A stretch of DNA of 64,000 nt from Variovorax sp. PCZ-1 (GTDB taxonomy: Bacteria > Pseudomonadota > Gammaproteobacteria > Burkholderiales > Burkholderiaceae_C), in assembly GCF_018413605.1 (NCBI RefSeq), contig NZ_JAHCDN010000002.1, forward strand, positions 558,001 through 622,000, written 5' to 3'. Each line of letters begins with the position of its first letter. Positions within the stretch are counted from its first letter, which is position 1. The notes beneath the pieces were generated by a model. That model was not told the DNA's origin, did no database searches, and saw only the letters and a list, made by a program, of their open reading frames with translations. Made by a program: the position numbers and the translations under genes. Of the stretch, positions 47,344 to 55,802 are shown one piece after another.

Positions 47344-48138
47344 ATGACGACTACATCCACTCTTCAACCCAACTGGCCTGTGCCCGCCCATGTGCGCAGC
47401 GCTTGTAGCTTGCGCACGGGCGGTGTTTCGCTGCCTCCCTATGATTCTTTGAACCTAGGTGATCATGTGGGAGATGAGGCCAGCGCTGTGGCTCTCAACC
47501 GAGAGATTTATGCGAACACGCTGCAGGCCAAGCCAGTGTATTTGAAGCAGGTGCATGGCTTTGATGTGGTGAGGCTGGATGCTCATACGCCCGATGGTAC
47601 GGTCGCGGATGCTTGCTTCACGACTGAGAAAAACGTGGCCTGCACGATCATGGTGGCAGATTGTTTGCCAGTGCTGTTTCGTAATCGTGAGGGCACGGTG
47701 GTGGGCGCGGCACATGCGGGCTGGCGCGGTTTGTGTGGCGAAGGCGGGCAGGGTGTTTTGGAGCAAGTTTTTAAGCATTTTGAGGCTCTAGCCGGCAAGG
47801 ATACTGCGCAAAGTGCTACTAAATTTGTAGCAAACGATTGGCTGGTGTGGTTAGGCCCATGCATTGGACCTACAGCATTTGAAGTGGGCGCGGAGGTGCG
47901 TGAAGCTTTTGTTGCAGCTGATGCACAAGCTCAGACCTCTTTCAAATCGCATGGAGAAAAGTATCTGGCAGACTTGCCAGCGCTGGCTCGTCAGCGATTG
48001 ACCCGTATGGGTATCACACAAATCTATGGCAACGACGGTAGCCTCACCTGGTGCACCGTCAGCAATTCGTCAAACTTCTTTTCGCACCGCCGAGACCGCG
48101 TCAGCGGGCGCTTCGCTGCCAGCGTCTGGTTGACCTGA
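47344..48138 (+). CDS. pgeF: peptidoglycan editing factor / multicopper-like PgeF (YfiH)
   Basis: A 264-residue DUF152/YfiH protein. The metal site His/Cys residues are in QVHGFDVVRLD, ADCLPVL, GAAHAGWRGLC and GPCIGPTAFEVG. In E. coli it corrects misincorporated residues in peptidoglycan precursors. Repeat copy 12 encodes residues 142-163 (AGKDTAQSATKFVA), between the two conserved blocks. Its 3' end overlaps the convergent hypothetical gene by 69 bases. Confidence 0.93.
   Translation: MTTTSTLQPNWPVPAHVRSACSLRTGGVSLPPYDSLNLGDHVGDEASAVALNREIYANTLQAKPVYLKQVHGFDVVRLDAHTPDGTVADACFTTEKNVACTIMVADCLPVLFRNREGTVVGAAHAGWRGLCGEGGQGVLEQVFKHFEALAGKDTAQSATKFVANDWLVWLGPCIGPTAFEVGAEVREAFVAADAQAQTSFKSHGEKYLADLPALARQRLTRMGITQIYGNDGSLTWCTVSNSSNFFSHRRDRVSGRFAASVWLT
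47768..47831 (+). repeat. 64-nt palindromic repeat, copy 12 (inside pgeF)
   Basis: Left arm TTTTTAAGCATTTTGAGGC, core at 47791-47831 with GCCGGC, CTGCGC and GCTACTAAATTTGTAGC. Compensating changes keep the hairpin (GCTAC pairs with GTAGC). Forward frame 1, peptide AGKDTAQSATKFVA. Confidence 0.9.
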
Positions 48139-48363
48139 AGCGGCTACTTGGGCGCGCAGTTGCTCAAGCTCTGCTTTCTCCTTCGCCCGAATCGCGCGCC
48201 TGCGCATCGGCGTGCCCATGAGGTACATCAAGATCACGCAGGGCAATACGCCGTAGAGAAAGAAAGTGACTATTGAGCCGAGCACCGTGCCATTGGGCGC
48301 GGTGGCTTCGGCCACACTCATCATGACGACGACATACATCCAAGCGATGGCGACTAAATACAT
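48070..48363 (-). CDS. small membrane protein with charged C-terminal tail
   Basis: A 97-residue protein with two hydrophobic segments (about 2-20 and 28-48) followed by a basic patch (TPMRRRAIRAKEK) and an acidic tail. It overlaps the end of pgeF on the opposite strand by 69 bases, an arrangement I recall from related genomes. Function unknown. Confidence 0.65.
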   Translation of the reverse strand: MYLVAIAWMYVVVMMSVAEATAPNGTVLGSIVTFFLYGVLPCVILMYLMGTPMRRRAIRAKEKAELEQLRAQVAASGQPDAGSEAPADAVSAVRKEV

Positions 48364-48459
48364 ATATTAGGTTTCTTGAGATTGACGAAGTTGCAGGCTT
48401 GAATATGCGCCGTTCTGCGGTTAGAGTGCATAAATGTCAGGCCGATAAATCAAAAAATG

Positions 48460-48473
48460 TTGCACTGCAGCAA
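48460..48473. promoter_or_regulatory. possible PhaR-type operator upstream of phaC
   Basis: TTGCACTGCAGCAA is a near-palindrome rich in TGC/GCA, like sites bound by the PHB regulator PhaR, and lies about 55 bases before the phaC start. Assignment rests on resemblance only. Confidence 0.35.
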
Positions 48474-48527
48474 AAATTTTGAGATACTCGGGTTTTCCCG
48501 AATAATTAAAGCAATCTGGAGACGAGT

Positions 48528-50120
48528 ATGAATTTTGAGGCATTTGCGCCTTTTCAGTTGGATGCGCTCGCTTTACAGCAGCTGCAGCAAGGCTATTTGA
48601 AGGAAGTGCAAGCGTTGTGGGCAGGGGGCATGCAAGCGCAGCCAGTCAGTGACAGACGTTTCTCCAGCGAAGCTTGGGGTGCTAATCCGATTGCCAGCTT
48701 CACCACCGCGATGTATTTGCTCAATGCCCGCACGATGATGCAAATGGTGGATTGCGTGCAAGCCGATGAAAAAACCAAAGCCCGCCTGCGCTTTGCCACC
48801 GAGCAGCAAATCGCTGCCGCCTCGCCATCGAATTTTCTCGCGCTCAATCCTGATGCTTTGAAAAAAGCGCAAGAGACGCAAGGCCAGAGTATTGCGCAGG
48901 GCATGCAAAACATGCTCTCCGACATGCGACAAGGCCATATGTCGATGACGGATGAGAGCCAATTCGAAGTCGGCCGCAATGTGGGCACGACGGAGGGCGC
49001 TGTCGTTTTTGAGAATGAGCTGTTTCAACTCATTGAATACAAGCCGCTCACAAGCCAAGTGCATGAGAAACCTTTTCTCGTGATCCCGCCTTGCATCAAC
49101 AAGTTTTATATTTTGGATTTGCAGCCTGCGAATTCCATGGTGCGTCATCTCGTGCAGGAGGGGCACCGCACCTTTGTGATCAGTTGGCGCAATCCGGATG
49201 AGAGTTTGCAGGACAAGACGTGGGATGATTACATCGAGCATGCCGCGATTTGCGCGATTGAGAAAGTGGCAGCACTCACGAAGCAAAAGCAAATCAACGC
49301 CTTGGGCTTTTGCGTTGGCGGCACGATTTTGGGCACGGCGCTCGCGGTGCTCGCGGCTCGTAAACAAAAGCCAGTGGCGAGCGCTACCTTCCTCACCACT
49401 TTCTTGGATTTCTCCGACACTGGCATCCTTGATATCTTCATCGACGAAGCCAGCGTGAAAATGCGCGAGCAGCAGTATGCAGCGGGCGGCTTGCTCAAAG
49501 GCCAAGAGCTGGCTTCGACCTTCAGCTTCCTTCGGCCCAATGATCTCGTGTGGAATTACGTGGTGGGCAATTATCTGAAAGGCGAAACACCACCGCCTTT
49601 TGATCTTCTGTATTGGAATTCCGATGCGACGAATTTGCCAGGCCCGTTTTACGCTTGGTATCTGCGAAATACGTATCTTGAAAACAATCTGCGCAAACCT
49701 GGCAAGCTCACGGTCTGCGGGCAAAAGCTGGATTTGAGCAAGATCGATATTCCCGCATACATCTACGGCTCGCGAGAAGACCATATCGTGCCGATTGGCG
49801 TGAACGGCGGCGGCGCGTATGCCAGCACGCAAATCCTAACTGGCAAAAAGCGCTTCGTGATGGGCGCAAGCGGCCACATTGCTGGCGTGATCAACGCGCC
49901 TGCTGCGAAGAAAAGATCACACTGGATCGGCAAAGAAAATCATTTCCCTGCTACACAAGCCGAATGGCTCAAGTCAGCGAAAGAACACCCCGGCAGCTGG
50001 TGGACCGATTGGTTCACATGGCTGAAACCTCAATCTGGCAAGCTTATTGCTGCACCTAAAACATATTCAGCCAAGGCCATCGAGCCTGCGCCGGGTAGGT
50101 ACGTTAAGGCCAAGGCTTGA
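48528..50120 (+). CDS. phaC: class I polyhydroxyalkanoate synthase
   Basis: Polymerises (R)-3-hydroxybutyryl-CoA into polyhydroxybutyrate on granules. The nucleophile motif is GFCVGG (lipase-like box with Cys), the Asp lies in SREDHIVP and the His in GASGHIAGVIN. At 530 residues it is slightly shorter than the Cupriavidus enzyme. It is followed by phaA and phaB. The start has GGAGACGAGT upstream. A short hairpin TCGGGTTTTCCCGA (48488-48501) lies in the leader. Confidence 0.97.
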   Translation: MNFEAFAPFQLDALALQQLQQGYLKEVQALWAGGMQAQPVSDRRFSSEAWGANPIASFTTAMYLLNARTMMQMVDCVQADEKTKARLRFATEQQIAAASPSNFLALNPDALKKAQETQGQSIAQGMQNMLSDMRQGHMSMTDESQFEVGRNVGTTEGAVVFENELFQLIEYKPLTSQVHEKPFLVIPPCINKFYILDLQPANSMVRHLVQEGHRTFVISWRNPDESLQDKTWDDYIEHAAICAIEKVAALTKQKQINALGFCVGGTILGTALAVLAARKQKPVASATFLTTFLDFSDTGILDIFIDEASVKMREQQYAAGGLLKGQELASTFSFLRPNDLVWNYVVGNYLKGETPPPFDLLYWNSDATNLPGPFYAWYLRNTYLENNLRKPGKLTVCGQKLDLSKIDIPAYIYGSREDHIVPIGVNGGGAYASTQILTGKKRFVMGASGHIAGVINAPAAKKRSHWIGKENHFPATQAEWLKSAKEHPGSWWTDWFTWLKPQSGKLIAAPKTYSAKAIEPAPGRYVKAKA

Positions 50121-50139
50121 TTGGCGAGGAAAAAAGATG

Positions 50140-50242
50140 AACGCAAAAGACGCAAAAAATACGCAAAAGGCGCAGAAAAGAAATGTGAAGAACTCGGTTT
50201 CTTCTTTTGCGCATTCTGCGTAACTTTTGCGCCTGTTGCGTT
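50140..50242. repeat. long imperfect inverted repeat of acgcaaaag units, copy A
   Basis: The left arm (50140-50183) is a run of acgcaaaag-like units; the right arm (about 50199-50242) is its imperfect complement, giving a potential stem of about 44 bp. It fills most of the phaC-phaA gap. A related element lies at 58292-58382. Confidence 0.8.
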
Positions 50243-50285
50243 CTAACGCTTAGTTAACCGAAATCTATATTCAAAGGAAACAAAC

Positions 50286-51464
50286 ATGCAAGACATCGTC
50301 ATCGTCTCCGCCGCACGCACCGCTGTCGGCAAATTCGGCGGCTCGCTCGCTAAGGTCAGCGCTCCAGAGCTGGGCGCCATCGCTATCAAAGAAGCCATTG
50401 CACGTGCGAAATTAACGCCTGAGCAAATTGGCGAAATCATCATGGGCCAAGTGCTCACCGCAGGCAGCGGGCAGAATCCTGCACGCCAAGCCATGATGAA
50501 GGCTGGCGTAGCGAAAGAAACGCCAGCGCTCACGATCAACGCCGTTTGCGGCTCAGGCCTCAAAGCCGTGATGCTTGCCGCACAAGCTGTGGCTTGGGGC
50601 GATAGCGAAATCGTCGTGGCGGGTGGTCAAGAAAACATGAGCGCTTCGCCTCACGTCGTGATGGGCTCGCGCGATGGTCAGCGCATGGGTGATTGGAAGA
50701 TGATTGATTCCATGATCGTCGATGGCCTCTGGGATGTGTACAACCAATACCACATGGGCATCACGGCAGAGAACGTAGCAAAAGCCCACGGCATCACGCG
50801 TGACATGCAAGACGCGCTCGCTCTCGGCTCACAAACCAAGGCCGCTGCAGCGCAAGCAGCTGGCAAGTTTGCTGCCGAAATCGTCGATGTGGTGATTCCG
50901 CAGAAGAAGGGCGACGCAATCGTTTTCAATTCGGACGAATTCATCAACAAGAAAACCAATTTAGAAGCGCTCGCTGGCCTGCGCCCCGCGTTTGACAAAG
51001 CAGGCTCCGTCACAGCAGGAAATGCATCGGGTTTGAATGATGGCGCTGCAGCTGTCGTGGTGATGAGTGCTGCCAAAGCAGCAGCGCTTGGCCTCACGCC
51101 ACTCGCACGCATTGTGAGCTTCGGCACCAGCGGCCTGGACCCTGCCACGATGGGCATGGGCCCTGTGCCTGCATCGCAGAAAGCTTTGCAGCGCGCAGGC
51201 TGGAAAGCGCAAGACGTGGATCTATTCGAACTCAACGAAGCCTTCGCCGCACAAGCCTGCGCTGTGAATAAAGCGCTTGATATCGATCCCGCCAAAGTCA
51301 ACGTCAATGGCGGCGCCATTGCGATTGGTCACCCTATTGGCGCATCTGGCTGCCGCATCTTGGTCACGCTCTTGCACGAAATGCAGCGCAGCAATGCCAA
51401 GAAAGGCCTGGCCGCGCTGTGCATTGGCGGCGGCATGGGGGTTTCCCTGTGCGTTGAGCGTTGA
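50286..51464 (+). CDS. phaA: acetyl-CoA acetyltransferase (beta-ketothiolase)
   Basis: Condenses two acetyl-CoA into acetoacetyl-CoA, the first step of PHB synthesis. The acyl-accepting Cys is in [11 protein letters not shown], the catalytic His in [14 protein letters not shown] and the second Cys in CIGGGMGVS. The 392-residue length is standard. AAAGGAAAC lies upstream of the ATG. Confidence 0.97.
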   Translation: MQDIVIVSAARTAVGKFGGSLAKVSAPELGAIAIKEAIARAKLTPEQIGEIIMGQVLTAGSGQNPARQAMMKAGVAKETPALTINAVCGSGLKAVMLAAQAVAWGDSEIVVAGGQENMSASPHVVMGSRDGQRMGDWKMIDSMIVDGLWDVYNQYHMGITAENVAKAHGITRDMQDALALGSQTKAAAAQAAGKFAAEIVDVVIPQKKGDAIVFNSDEFINKKTNLEALAGLRPAFDKAGSVTAGNASGLNDGAAAVVVMSAAKAAALGLTPLARIVSFGTSGLDPATMGMGPVPASQKALQRAGWKAQDVDLFELNEAFAAQACAVNKALDIDPAKVNVNGGAIAIGHPIGASGCRILVTLLHEMQRSNAKKGLAALCIGGGMGVSLCVER

Positions 51465-51489
51465 TCTTCCATTAGAGTGGACATCAAGG

Positions 51490-51553
51490 TTTTTAAGCAT
51501 TATTGGCACTTTGCCGGCTACAAGTCTGCGCAGAGTGCTATTAAATTTATAGT
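51490..51553 (+). repeat. 64-nt palindromic repeat, copy 13 (intergenic, phaA-phaB)
   Basis: Left arm TTTTTAAGCATTATTGGC, core at 51513-51553 with GCCGGC, CTGCGC and GCTATTAAATTTATAGT, the closest copy to the consensus. It ends about 8 bases before the phaB Shine-Dalgarno AAAGAGG. Confidence 0.92.
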
Positions 51554-51577
51554 GTCTGATTTCAAAGAGGAAACATC

Positions 51578-52315
51578 ATGAGTCAAAAAGTAGCCTACGT
51601 CACGGGTGGTATGGGTGGCATCGGCACCTCGATTTGCCAAGCTCTGCACAAGCGTGGCTTCAAAGTCATCGCGGGTTGCGGCCCCACGCGCGACTTCAAC
51701 AAATGGATTGCGGAGCAGGCTGCTCTTGGCTATACCTTCTACACCTCCGTGGGCAATGTGGCCGATTGGGAGTCCACCGTTGCTGCTTTCACCAAGGCCA
51801 AGGCCGAGCATGGCCCGATTGATGTGTTGGTGAATAACGCCGGTATCACGCGCGATCGCATGTTCCTCAAAATGACGCGCGATGATTGGGATGCTGTGAT
51901 CGATACCAATCTCAACTCCATGTTCAACGTGACCAAGCAAGTCGTGCCCGATATGGTGGAAAAAGGCTGGGGTCGCATCATTCAGATCAGCTCGGTCAAT
52001 GGCGAAAAAGGCCAAGCTGGCCAAACGAATTACTCGGCTGCCAAAGCGGGTATGCATGGCTTCACCATGGCGCTGGCGCAAGAGATGGCAGCCAAGGGCG
52101 TGACGGTGAACACCGTGAGCCCAGGCTACATTGGTACCGATATGGTCAAAGCCATCCGAGCCGATGTGCTGGAAAAAATCGTGGCGACGATTCCCGTGAA
52201 ACGCCTTGGTACGCCAGAAGAAATTGGCGGTATTGTGGGCTGGCTCGCTGGCGATGAATCAGGCTTTACCACGGGTGCAGATTTTTCTTGCAACGGTGGT
52301 TTGCATATGGGTTGA
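51578..52315 (+). CDS. phaB: acetoacetyl-CoA reductase
   Basis: NADPH-dependent short-chain dehydrogenase making (R)-3-hydroxybutyryl-CoA. The cofactor motif is TGGMGGIG, followed by NNAGITRD; the catalytic Ser, Tyr and Lys are in QISSVNG and YSAAKAG. 245 residues, full length. The last gene of the PHB operon; a terminator follows. Confidence 0.97.
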   Translation: MSQKVAYVTGGMGGIGTSICQALHKRGFKVIAGCGPTRDFNKWIAEQAALGYTFYTSVGNVADWESTVAAFTKAKAEHGPIDVLVNNAGITRDRMFLKMTRDDWDAVIDTNLNSMFNVTKQVVPDMVEKGWGRIIQISSVNGEKGQAGQTNYSAAKAGMHGFTMALAQEMAAKGVTVNTVSPGYIGTDMVKAIRADVLEKIVATIPVKRLGTPEEIGGIVGWLAGDESGFTTGADFSCNGGLHMG

Positions 52316-52341
52316 TTGCATCAATTGCAATCGCAAGCTCA

Positions 52342-52368
52342 AAGGCGGCCTTCGGGCCGTTTTTTTTT
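52342..52368 (+). terminator. rho-independent terminator of phaCAB
   Basis: Stem CGGCC/GGCCG with TTCG loop (52346-52359) followed by nine T residues. Confidence 0.9.
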
Positions 52369-52446
52369 GAAGTAAAGTCAAGCTCTACTAATTTAACGAG
52401 ACCTTGTTGAATCTAGGGTGGTTTACTTAAGAAAGAGGAGAAGTGC

Positions 52447-53229
52447 ATGGCTGCAGTGATGTTTTATGAGAAGCCTGTTTTGCTGAATCGGGAGTCTCAC
52501 AAGGCTAAGAAAATTGCTTCCAGTGGTAGCTTTGCGTTTGCAAGCAAAGCCAATTCTCTTTATATGGCGGGCGTGGAGTTTGTTGAGGCTTGCAAAGAAT
52601 ATCCGATTGTTTTTACTCAAGTGGGCAAAGGCAAGATCGTGCCCGTGGCTATGCTCGGTTTGCGCGAAGCGGAGAATCTCTTTGTGGACATGGATGGCCA
52701 ATGGAAAGCGGGCTATGTGCCCGCTTTCGTGCGTCGCTACCCATTCGTGCTGGCAGAGCTGGAGGGCCAACAAATGGGGGTGTGCATCGATGAAGGTTAC
52801 AGCGGTCTGAATGAAAAAGATGGTGAAGCGCTGTTTGACAGCAAGGGCAACAACACCCCTTTTCTTCAAAACGCATTGGATTTTCTGAATCGCTACCAAG
52901 TGGAGCATATGCGCACAGATCGCTTTTGCCAGCGCCTCAAGGAGATGGGCTTGCTGATGGAGATGAATGCCAAGGCAGATCTGTTTGATGGCACCAGCTT
53001 TACTGTCAATGGCCTGATGGTGGTGGATGAGCGAAAGCTGCTACAGCTGACCGATGCACAAGCATTGGAGGTGTTCCGCTCGGGAGAGTTGTCTTGGATT
53101 TATGCGCACCTGGTCTCACTGTCGAATTTGAACCGTTTGGTCGATAAGCTGGCGGATTCCAAGCGCACGACGGCTGCAGCGGCCATACCCGACGCGCCAT
53201 TACCCACACAGCTATCCACCCCCGTTTGA
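52447..53229 (+). CDS. SapC family protein
   Basis: A 260-residue protein with the SapC pattern: RESHKAKKI near the start, FASKANSLYMAGVEFVEACKEYPIVF, RRYPFVL and the C-terminal FTVNGLMVVDERKLLQL. SapC relatives were named from S-layer/peptide-resistance loci, but the cellular role is not settled. AGGAG lies upstream of the ATG. It is followed 12 bases later by a methyltransferase gene. Confidence 0.85.
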   Translation: MAAVMFYEKPVLLNRESHKAKKIASSGSFAFASKANSLYMAGVEFVEACKEYPIVFTQVGKGKIVPVAMLGLREAENLFVDMDGQWKAGYVPAFVRRYPFVLAELEGQQMGVCIDEGYSGLNEKDGEALFDSKGNNTPFLQNALDFLNRYQVEHMRTDRFCQRLKEMGLLMEMNAKADLFDGTSFTVNGLMVVDERKLLQLTDAQALEVFRSGELSWIYAHLVSLSNLNRLVDKLADSKRTTAAAAIPDAPLPTQLSTPV

Positions 53230-53241
53230 TCGGAGCGCCAG

Positions 53242-54894
53242 ATGTCTGCCCTTCCTCCTGTAGCTACCAGCGTAGCCGTGCAAACTGGCACGCAGATCGG
53301 CGCGAATGCCGACAATCAAGCGATTGCCGATGCCTACGACAGTGTGCCCTACCAATCCAAGCCATTTGCGCAAAGTGCGCCTGAGCAACTGGCAGTGATG
53401 GCTACGCTGTTTGGTCTTACTCCCCCTGATTTTCGCAATGCGCGTGTGCTGGAGCTAGGTTGCTCTGCCGGCGGCAATTTGATTCCTTTGGCAGCGAAGT
53501 ATCCCGGTGTGAAGGCCGTGGGTCTGGATATTTCCAAAGTGGAAATTGAGCATGGTCAAGAAGTGATCAAAAAGGCGGGCATCAACAATTGCGAGTTGAA
53601 AGCGCTGGATATCGTGAAGGCGCAAGCGGAAATCAAAGGGCAGTTTGATTACATCATTTGCCATGGTGTGTTCAGTTGGGTGCCCGAGCCTGTGCGCCAT
53701 GCGATTCTTGATGTGATCCGGGATCATCTTTCGCCAACTGGCGTGGCGTATGTGAGCTACAACGTGTATCCCGGTTGGAAGACGCGAGAAGTGATCCGCG
53801 AGATGATGATGTTTCATGCCAATGGCCGCGCCACGCCCGCTGAAAAACTTCAACAAGCCAAAGCGATCTTGGAGTACACCAAAAACCTGAGTGCAGAGCA
53901 GTCCACCTATGGGAAGTTGCTGCGTGATGAGGCCGCACAAGTAGGACGTGCGGAAGACTATTACCTCTATCACGAGTATTTGGAGATTGAAAATAACCCC
54001 ATGTATTTCCGTGATTTCATCAGTCTTGCAGGCGCACGCAAGCTGGCGTATCTCGGCGAAGCGGGGCTCTCGGATATGGCACCGCAGCGCTTAGGCAAGG
54101 AGGTGCATGACACGCTGGGCATGCTCTCTGGCGGCAACATCTTGGCCACCGAGCAATACATGGATTTCTTCACCAACCGTACGTTCCGCCAAACGCTGCT
54201 CGTGCATGAAGCGCAAACAGCCAAGATCAATCGTGGTTTGAGTCCGCAATCGATGCGCGCATTTGCAGTCAGCACCACACTGTTTCCAGATCCTGAATTC
54301 AAGCCAATGGCAGGGCAATTGCCCTTGGCGCAATACAAAGACAATTTTGGCCGCAGCTTGGGCGTTAACAGCGCTTTATCGCTTGCGCTGATCAAAGTCT
54401 TGGTGGAAGCCAAACCAGGCTCGATGGCCTTTGGCAAGATGGTCCAAAAGCTCAAGGCCACAGTTGCTGGCTTGGCGGCCAACTCAGATGAGGCCATCAA
54501 CGATGCAATAGGCATGGAGCTGATGAATTTGTTGGTGCAAAACGTCATCAAACTCTCTCTGGAAGAGACCGTGACGCCTGCCATCAGTGCGCAGCCCAAG
54601 GCCTATAGGCTTGCGCTCGCACAAGCGGAGTTGGGACAGAACTGGGCCACCAATTTGCTGCATCAACCCGTCAGCATTTCGCCTGCGCATCGCAGCGTGC
54701 TGGCATTGCTGGATGGCACACGCGATCAGGCCGCTTTGCAAGCTGAGCTACTCGCCCAGCTCAAAGATGGCCGTTTAACCGCCAATCGCGGGCAAGAGCG
54801 CATCACAGCAGAGCCAGAATTGGCGCAACTCTCTCGCCAATTCTGCGCCCAAGCACTGCATGATTTGCAGCAAATGATGGTGCTTGTTGCTTGA
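53242..54894 (+). CDS. class I SAM-dependent methyltransferase with C-terminal regulatory domain
   Basis: A 550-residue protein. The N-terminal methyltransferase fold has motif I as VLELGCSAGGNLIPLA and FDYIICHGVFSWVP as the post-motif strand. The middle and C-terminal parts (from about 210) resemble the 'methyltransferase regulatory domain' found in large bacterial methyltransferases of unknown target. The two-gene unit with SapC suggests modification of a surface or exported substrate; this is inference. Confidence 0.85.
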   Translation: MSALPPVATSVAVQTGTQIGANADNQAIADAYDSVPYQSKPFAQSAPEQLAVMATLFGLTPPDFRNARVLELGCSAGGNLIPLAAKYPGVKAVGLDISKVEIEHGQEVIKKAGINNCELKALDIVKAQAEIKGQFDYIICHGVFSWVPEPVRHAILDVIRDHLSPTGVAYVSYNVYPGWKTREVIREMMMFHANGRATPAEKLQQAKAILEYTKNLSAEQSTYGKLLRDEAAQVGRAEDYYLYHEYLEIENNPMYFRDFISLAGARKLAYLGEAGLSDMAPQRLGKEVHDTLGMLSGGNILATEQYMDFFTNRTFRQTLLVHEAQTAKINRGLSPQSMRAFAVSTTLFPDPEFKPMAGQLPLAQYKDNFGRSLGVNSALSLALIKVLVEAKPGSMAFGKMVQKLKATVAGLAANSDEAINDAIGMELMNLLVQNVIKLSLEETVTPAISAQPKAYRLALAQAELGQNWATNLLHQPVSISPAHRSVLALLDGTRDQAALQAELLAQLKDGRLTANRGQERITAEPELAQLSRQFCAQALHDLQQMMVLVA

Positions 54895-54915
54895 TTTGAG
54901 CGCAACAAAAGAAAA

Positions 54916-54960
54916 AGCCTGATTGCTAACCACTGAGGTTGTCAATCAGGCTTTCATTTT
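54916..54960. terminator. bidirectional rho-independent terminator
   Basis: AGCCTGATTG (54916-54925) pairs perfectly with CAATCAGGCT (54943-54952), with T-rich sequence after and A-rich sequence before, so it can serve both the methyltransferase gene and the tRNA on the other strand. Confidence 0.85.
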
Positions 54961-55036
54961 TGGTGCCGGAGAGATGAATCGAACACCCGACCTTCTCATT
55001 ACGAATGAGCTGCTCTACCGACTGAGCTACACCGGC
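54961..55036 (-). tRNA. tRNA-Thr(CGT)
   Basis: 76 bases with encoded CCA. Anticodon loop TTCGTAA gives CGT; D-arm GTAGCTCAGTCGGTAGAGC and T-loop TTCGATT are standard. The acceptor stem has an apparent U-U mismatch at pair 6-67 and the T-stem has two G-U pairs, slightly weaker than usual. Confidence 0.96.
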
Positions 55037-55073
55037 TTTTCAATCAAAAAAACGTGTCGTTTTCTGACAAGCC

Positions 55074-55802
55074 TCAGATTATAGCGCGCTTGATCACGGC
55101 CAAGGCATCCATGGAATCAACGGGATTCGGCCTGTCGCGATCTAAGCTGTCGAAAAAATGAATGGAGGCAATATTTGTTTGCAGCCAAGCCAATTCTTCG
55201 TTCTTGAGCACGGTTTGAATGGCTTGCGCAGTGCTCTCGTGCGCCAATCCTTTGAGCAGTTGGCGAGTTTTGGAGATGCCAGGTAACTCAATATCGCTGG
55301 GCTGGTAATGCAAATCTTCGATCACATATGCACCCGTAGGATGGAGATAGGGCAGGAGTGTGACCAAAGTGATTTGCTGATGCGCGGAGCTGTGGCTGCC
55401 GTCGTCGATGATCAAATCAAATGCTCCCCCAAAGCGCTGGCATGCTTGCTCTGCTGCGAGATTCAAGCTGGCACGGTCTGATTGATCTGCTCTCCAGGTT
55501 TGAATACGATCGTGTTGCAGGCTAGAAAAATCTTCAATATCAAAACCTGCGATCAATGCGCGCGGCAAGTAATGTGCCCACATCTGGAGTGATGGCGCAA
55601 CACTGAAGCTGCCATGTTGCGATTTTGTGCTTTGGTGCAGAGCCGGATGCAGTAAGCCAATCTCGAGGATGCGCAGTGGCTGTTCCCGCACATTTCTCAG
55701 CAAACTTTCGTAGATACGCGTGTAGCCATGCGCATTGAGCGTGTTGAAACCTTTGTCTGTGCCGTAGTGATCAGCCAGTTGATGCAGAGTGGGCTGGTTC
55801 AT
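55074..55802 (-). CDS. class I SAM-dependent methyltransferase (CmcI/macrocin O-methyltransferase-like)
   Basis: About 242 residues. HYGTDKGFNTLNAHGYTRIYE and RILEIGLLHP (motif I), GFDIEDF and DLIIDDGSHSSAHQ fit sugar or macrolide O-methyltransferases found in glycan clusters. ATG 55802 overlaps the stop of the upstream HAD-type gene (ATGA), so both are coupled. Confidence 0.8.
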   Translation of the reverse strand: MNQPTLHQLADHYGTDKGFNTLNAHGYTRIYESLLRNVREQPLRILEIGLLHPALHQSTKSQHGSFSVAPSLQMWAHYLPRALIAGFDIEDFSSLQHDRIQTWRADQSDRASLNLAAEQACQRFGGAFDLIIDDGSHSSAHQQITLVTLLPYLHPTGAYVIEDLHYQPSDIELPGISKTRQLLKGLAHESTAQAIQTVLKNEELAWLQTNIASIHFFDSLDRDRPNPVDSMDALAVIKRAII

